A stretch of 27,307 nucleotides of DNA from Bacteroidetes bacterium GWA2_31_9b (lineage in GTDB: Bacteria > Bacteroidota > Bacteroidia > Bacteroidales > UBA12077), in the NCBI GenBank assembly GCA_001769005.1, contig MENE01000043.1:12396-39702 (forward strand). Reading direction: 5' to 3'. The position numbers and the translations under genes were made by a program. The notes under the pieces are model-generated. The model was given only the letters and a program-made list of their open reading frames with translations. It did not search any database and was not told where the DNA came from. Within the stretch, counting starts at the first letter, position 1, and each line of letters opens with the position of its first letter. Below, in pieces: positions 24,298-27,307 of the stretch.

Positions 24298-26112
24298 ATG
24301 ATGAATAAGATAATCTTAAGTACTTTATTATTTTTTGTGCTGATTGTTATTGCCGTAAGTTGTGCCAAGGTTGTTTCGCCAACAGGTGGTCCAAAAGATG
24401 AATTACCTCCCGAAATTATTTCAAGTACTCCCCAAAACTATTCAACAAACTTTAAAGATAAAGACATAAAAATTACATTTAATGAGTATATACAAATAAA
24501 AGATATTAATAGTAATCTAATTGTTTCTCCACTAATAGATGAAAAACCTATTATACGTGTTAAAGGGAAATCGTTAAACATATCATTTGAAAAAGATTTT
24601 CGCGATTCTACTACCTATAATATGTATTTTGGTAATTCATTACAGGACTATAACGAAGGAAATCCATTAGAAAATTTTCAATTTGTATTTTCTACAGGTG
24701 ATTATATTGATTCATTATCAATTCAGGGAAAAGTGTTAAATGCTTTCGATATTATTCCTGTCGAAGGCGTTTTTGTTATGCTTTATTCCGATTTCTCTGA
24801 TTCTGTTCCTCTAAAACAAATACCAAATTATATTTCAAAAACAAATAAAGATGGCGTATTCCAAATTAATAATATCCGTCATGGAAATTATAAAGTGTTT
24901 TGTTTAAAGGATTTGAATAAAAATTATATATTCGATATTCCAGATGAGGAAATTGCTTTTACAGATTCTCTTATATCATTTGAATTAAAAACGATTACTC
25001 AAACGGATACTCTATTTAAAGAAGATCTTATAGAAAAGATAAATGAAGATGTAAAAAAGAAAAAAAGTAAAGAACAAAAAATAATTGATACAATAATTAC
25101 ACGAACAGTTATTGATTATCCTGTTAACGAATATGTATTTATGTCGTTTACCGAAGAGTATGTAAAGCAATATCTGAAAAACTACTTGCGAGATGAAAAA
25201 CAAAAAATTGAGATCATACTAAACCAACAAGCCAAGGATAGTGTTATTTTCAAACTAATTGATTTTCCTGATGCAGAATTCATTAAAGAAGTTTCTGCAA
25301 AAACAGATACTTTTATATATTGGTTAACCGATTCAGCAATCTATAATAAAAAAGAGTTGTCAGGATTATTTTCATATCAAAAAACAGATTCGAATAATAT
25401 GTTTGTTTGGACAAATGACACAATTAAATTAAGATATTTGGAAGTTAAACTGAAGAAAAATGAACTCCCGGATACCAGTTTAAAACCAGTTTTTAATATT
25501 AAAGAAAAATCAACTCTTGACTTAAATAAAAGGATAAGTTTTAAATGCCCATCCCCAATAGATTTTATTGATACATCAAAAATAAAATTGATTTCAATAG
25601 TTGATACGATTGAAACGTATATGAAATATTCTATTAAACCGTTTGAGAACAAAAACCGGGAATATTATTTTACTACTATTTTTGATGAAAATAAATCGTA
25701 TCGATTAGAATTGTTATCATCAGCTTTGAAAAACATATATGGACAGGTTAATGATACACTTATATATGAATTTAAAACACAAAAACTTGATTTTTATGGC
25801 AAACTGCTTATTAATATTACTGGCATTAATATAGGTTCAAATGTAATTGTTCAGTTAATAGAAAAAAGTAAAGAAGAAAAGATTATTCAGCAAAAAATAA
25901 TTAATCAGGATCAAATTGTTGAATACTCCTATTTATATCCCAAAGAACATATTGTTAAACTTATTTTTGATAGAAATAATAATAATGTATGGGATACTGG
26001 TAATTATATGAAACATTTACAACCCGAAGATGTTTTATATTATGAAGCCCCGGCTAAAATTCGTTCAAACTGGGATGTAGAAATAAGTATTGATTTATCA
26101 AAACGTATGTAA
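24298..26112 (+). CDS. Ig-like (Big_5) domain lipoprotein
   Basis: This 604-residue protein has a signal peptide and lipobox (AVSC, Cys22) followed by PTGGPKDELPPEI, the hallmark opening of a widespread Bacteroidota lipoprotein family. Residues about 35-135 form a bacterial Ig-like (Big_5) domain: TPQNYSTNF, ITFNEYIQI, FQFVFSTGDYID. Residues about 140-225 (IQGKVLNAFDIIPVEGVFVM, NIRHGNYKVFCLKDLNKNYI) look like a carboxypeptidase-regulatory beta sandwich with a DxN-rich turn. The rest is beta-rich and less clear. The ATG at 24298 is followed by a second ATG; either could start. Function is unknown; a structural envelope role is likely. The next gene starts one base after its stop. Confidence 0.82.
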   Translation: MMNKIILSTLLFFVLIVIAVSCAKVVSPTGGPKDELPPEIISSTPQNYSTNFKDKDIKITFNEYIQIKDINSNLIVSPLIDEKPIIRVKGKSLNISFEKDFRDSTTYNMYFGNSLQDYNEGNPLENFQFVFSTGDYIDSLSIQGKVLNAFDIIPVEGVFVMLYSDFSDSVPLKQIPNYISKTNKDGVFQINNIRHGNYKVFCLKDLNKNYIFDIPDEEIAFTDSLISFELKTITQTDTLFKEDLIEKINEDVKKKKSKEQKIIDTIITRTVIDYPVNEYVFMSFTEEYVKQYLKNYLRDEKQKIEIILNQQAKDSVIFKLIDFPDAEFIKEVSAKTDTFIYWLTDSAIYNKKELSGLFSYQKTDSNNMFVWTNDTIKLRYLEVKLKKNELPDTSLKPVFNIKEKSTLDLNKRISFKCPSPIDFIDTSKIKLISIVDTIETYMKYSIKPFENKNREYYFTTIFDENKSYRLELLSSALKNIYGQVNDTLIYEFKTQKLDFYGKLLINITGINIGSNVIVQLIEKSKEEKIIQQKIINQDQIVEYSYLYPKEHIVKLIFDRNNNNVWDTGNYMKHLQPEDVLYYEAPAKIRSNWDVEISIDLSKRM

Positions 26113-26113
26113 A

Positions 26114-26425
26114 ATGTCTGTACTATTAGAGTTTGCAATGTTCCCAACCGATAAGGGAGTAAGCGTAAGCGATTATGTTTGTAAAATAATTGCAATGATT
26201 AAGAGCAAAAATATTAGTTATAAGCTTACAGCAATGGGTACAATAGTAGAAACAGAAACGTTAGAAGAAGCATTAGATATTGTTCAAGAATCTTATACTG
26301 TACTCGAACCTTTTTCTGAAAGAGTTTATTCGTCAATTAATATTGATATAAGAAAAGCTTCAAATGGTAGATTATATAAGAAAATTGAATCTATTGAATC
26401 GAGGATTGGTAAAGTAGAAAAATGA
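26114..26425 (+). CDS. MTH1187/YkoF-type thiamine-binding family protein
   Basis: This 103-residue protein starts at the ATG at 26114, one base after the preceding stop. A longer frame from 26090 overlaps the upstream gene and lacks family resemblance in its extra residues. The sequence LLEFAMFPTDKGVSVSDYV, then YKLTAMGTIVETETLEEALD, then SSINIDIRKAS, fits the small ferredoxin-like fold of the MTH1187 family (Thiamine_BP domain), which forms dimers or tetramers and binds thiamine or related molecules in known members. No thiamine synthesis or transport gene is in the window, so the ligand here is unproven. It is coupled to the Ig-like lipoprotein gene. Confidence 0.83.
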   Translation: MSVLLEFAMFPTDKGVSVSDYVCKIIAMIKSKNISYKLTAMGTIVETETLEEALDIVQESYTVLEPFSERVYSSINIDIRKASNGRLYKKIESIESRIGKVEK

Positions 26426-26427
26426 TA

Positions 26428-26446
26428 TTTATCGTTTTTCGATAAA
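26428..26446 (+). terminator. Weak terminator-like hairpin
   Basis: TTTATCG and CGATAAA pair around a five-T loop just after the thiamine-binding-family gene. The stem is A+T-rich and followed by A rather than T on the plus strand, so termination is doubtful. Confidence 0.35.
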
Positions 26447-26523
26447 AAAGTGGAACAATATTTGTAATAATTCGTAAAATATAATCTACTTTTAGAAACT
26501 TTAAAAATTTAAAATTAACCTTT

Positions 26524-27307
26524 ATGAAAAAACTTTTACTTTTTTTGTTTATTTTATCTGTATCAATTGTTTCTGCCCAAAAAACAATTAAAATTAATAT
26601 ACAGGAAAACAACACTACAAAATCAATTCAAAACGAGAAAATAACATCTACGGATAAATTCAATATTAAAGAATCGATATATTCTATAGATGTAGTTTCA
26701 CAAAATAGCAAACAAGGCGAATATGTTCAGTTGCAGGCTGATGGTTTGCAAAAAACATTCAATGCAGGGAATCCCGAATTGCCTGTTTATTCTAAGTTAA
26801 TAGAGATACCTCTAGGTTCAAAAGTAGAAATAAATGTTTTGAGTTTTGACGAAAAAGAAATTCAACTTGGTGAACATGGAATCAAAACAAAAATTATTCC
26901 TGCTCAGGAGTCTGTTTCTAAAAGTAGCGATCCTGATAAAACTCCTTTTAAATTAAATAAAGAAATATATAACAAAAACGATTTTTTCAAAAATGAATTT
27001 GTTCAGTTTGAGGATAATGGATATTTGCGTAATAAACACTTAGGTTTTATTCAAATATCTCCTTTTGAATATAACCCGGTAACTAATATTTTAAAAGTAA
27101 GATACAATTTTGAAATAGAAGTAAAGTTTATTGCTGATAATAAATCAGTAAGAATTAACGAGAAAAACTTACAATCACCTTATTTCGAAAATTTACCCCT
27201 TCAAACCATAAATACAGTTGCTGACACAAAAGCTTTAATTTCTGCCCCTGTAAAATATGTAATTGTTTCTCACAGAATGTTTGAAGCAACTTTACAACCT
27301 TTTATCG
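26524..27307 (+). CDS. Gingipain-like (C25) protease, N-terminal part
   Basis: The gene runs off the right edge; 261 codons are visible. It begins with a signal peptide (KKLLLFLFILSVSIVSAQ). The following 230 residues match the C25 propeptide pattern: GNPELPVYSKLIEIPLGSKV, then LGFIQISPFEYNPVTNIL, then a beta-rich end. KYVIVSHRMFEATLQPF at the edge is the opening strand of a gingipain-type catalytic domain. These are secreted cysteine proteases made as proenzymes. In this phylum they usually leave by the type IX system using a C-terminal domain, which lies outside the window. Catalytic His and Cys are not visible, so activity cannot be judged. It could also be a PorU-like C25 member. Confidence 0.82.
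   Translation, partial: MKKLLLFLFILSVSIVSAQKTIKINIQENNTTKSIQNEKITSTDKFNIKESIYSIDVVSQNSKQGEYVQLQADGLQKTFNAGNPELPVYSKLIEIPLGSKVEINVLSFDEKEIQLGEHGIKTKIIPAQESVSKSSDPDKTPFKLNKEIYNKNDFFKNEFVQFEDNGYLRNKHLGFIQISPFEYNPVTNILKVRYNFEIEVKFIADNKSVRINEKNLQSPYFENLPLQTINTVADTKALISAPVKYVIVSHRMFEATLQPFI

Noticed and set aside
1..27307. CRISPR array, tRNA or rRNA genes, complete insertion sequence or phage genes.
   Set aside because: Looked for regular repeats, tRNA arms, transposase motifs and phage structural or integrase signatures; none was convincing.

Overview
The window looks like chromosomal DNA of a Bacteroidota bacterium, most likely Bacteroidales or a near relative. The evidence is A+T-rich sequence, start sites almost without Shine-Dalgarno motifs, several copies of the Bacteroidota -7 promoter motif TAnnTTTG, a gingipain-type (C25) protease, a Big_5-type lipoprotein with the PTGGPKD motif, and glnS, folB and queG side by side. 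No tRNA, rRNA, CRISPR array, complete transposon or phage gene was seen.

Layout. 1-1504: divergent glnS (only its first codons) and folB-queG. 1505-6403: a signalling block on the minus strand with a FIST-domain histidine kinase, the decayed tail of a second kinase, and a CHASE-domain histidine kinase. No response regulator is nearby. About 55 bases of the queG 3' end recur on the far side of the FIST kinase, so this stretch was rearranged. 6404-6955 holds no gene. 6956-11278: five minus-strand genes, in transcription order an AraC regulator, a TauE/SafE-type permease, a DoxX membrane protein, a Tat-exported hemerythrin-like lipoprotein and a membrane polyferredoxin. The last four are almost contiguous and form the most interesting unit: a possible membrane redox chain ending in a di-iron protein outside the cytoplasm. 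11420-15157: accessory minus-strand genes (SDR, small membrane protein, F420-oxidoreductase-like protein, alpha/beta hydrolase, multispan membrane protein).

15383-27307: mostly housekeeping and envelope genes: a DEAD-box helicase, mscL with an acyl-CoA synthetase, a cysH-type APS reductase, a coiled-coil membrane protein, an efflux adaptor plus TolC-like protein with no pump gene beside them, lgt, a large Ig-like lipoprotein with a thiamine-binding-family protein, and the start of a gingipain-like protease cut by the window edge.

Four starts are placed downstream of the longest possible frame because that frame begins with TTG while an ATG follows and fits the family better (CHASE kinase, helicase, acyl-CoA synthetase, TolC-like protein). 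The thiamine-binding-family start is also placed at an internal ATG, on family fit.
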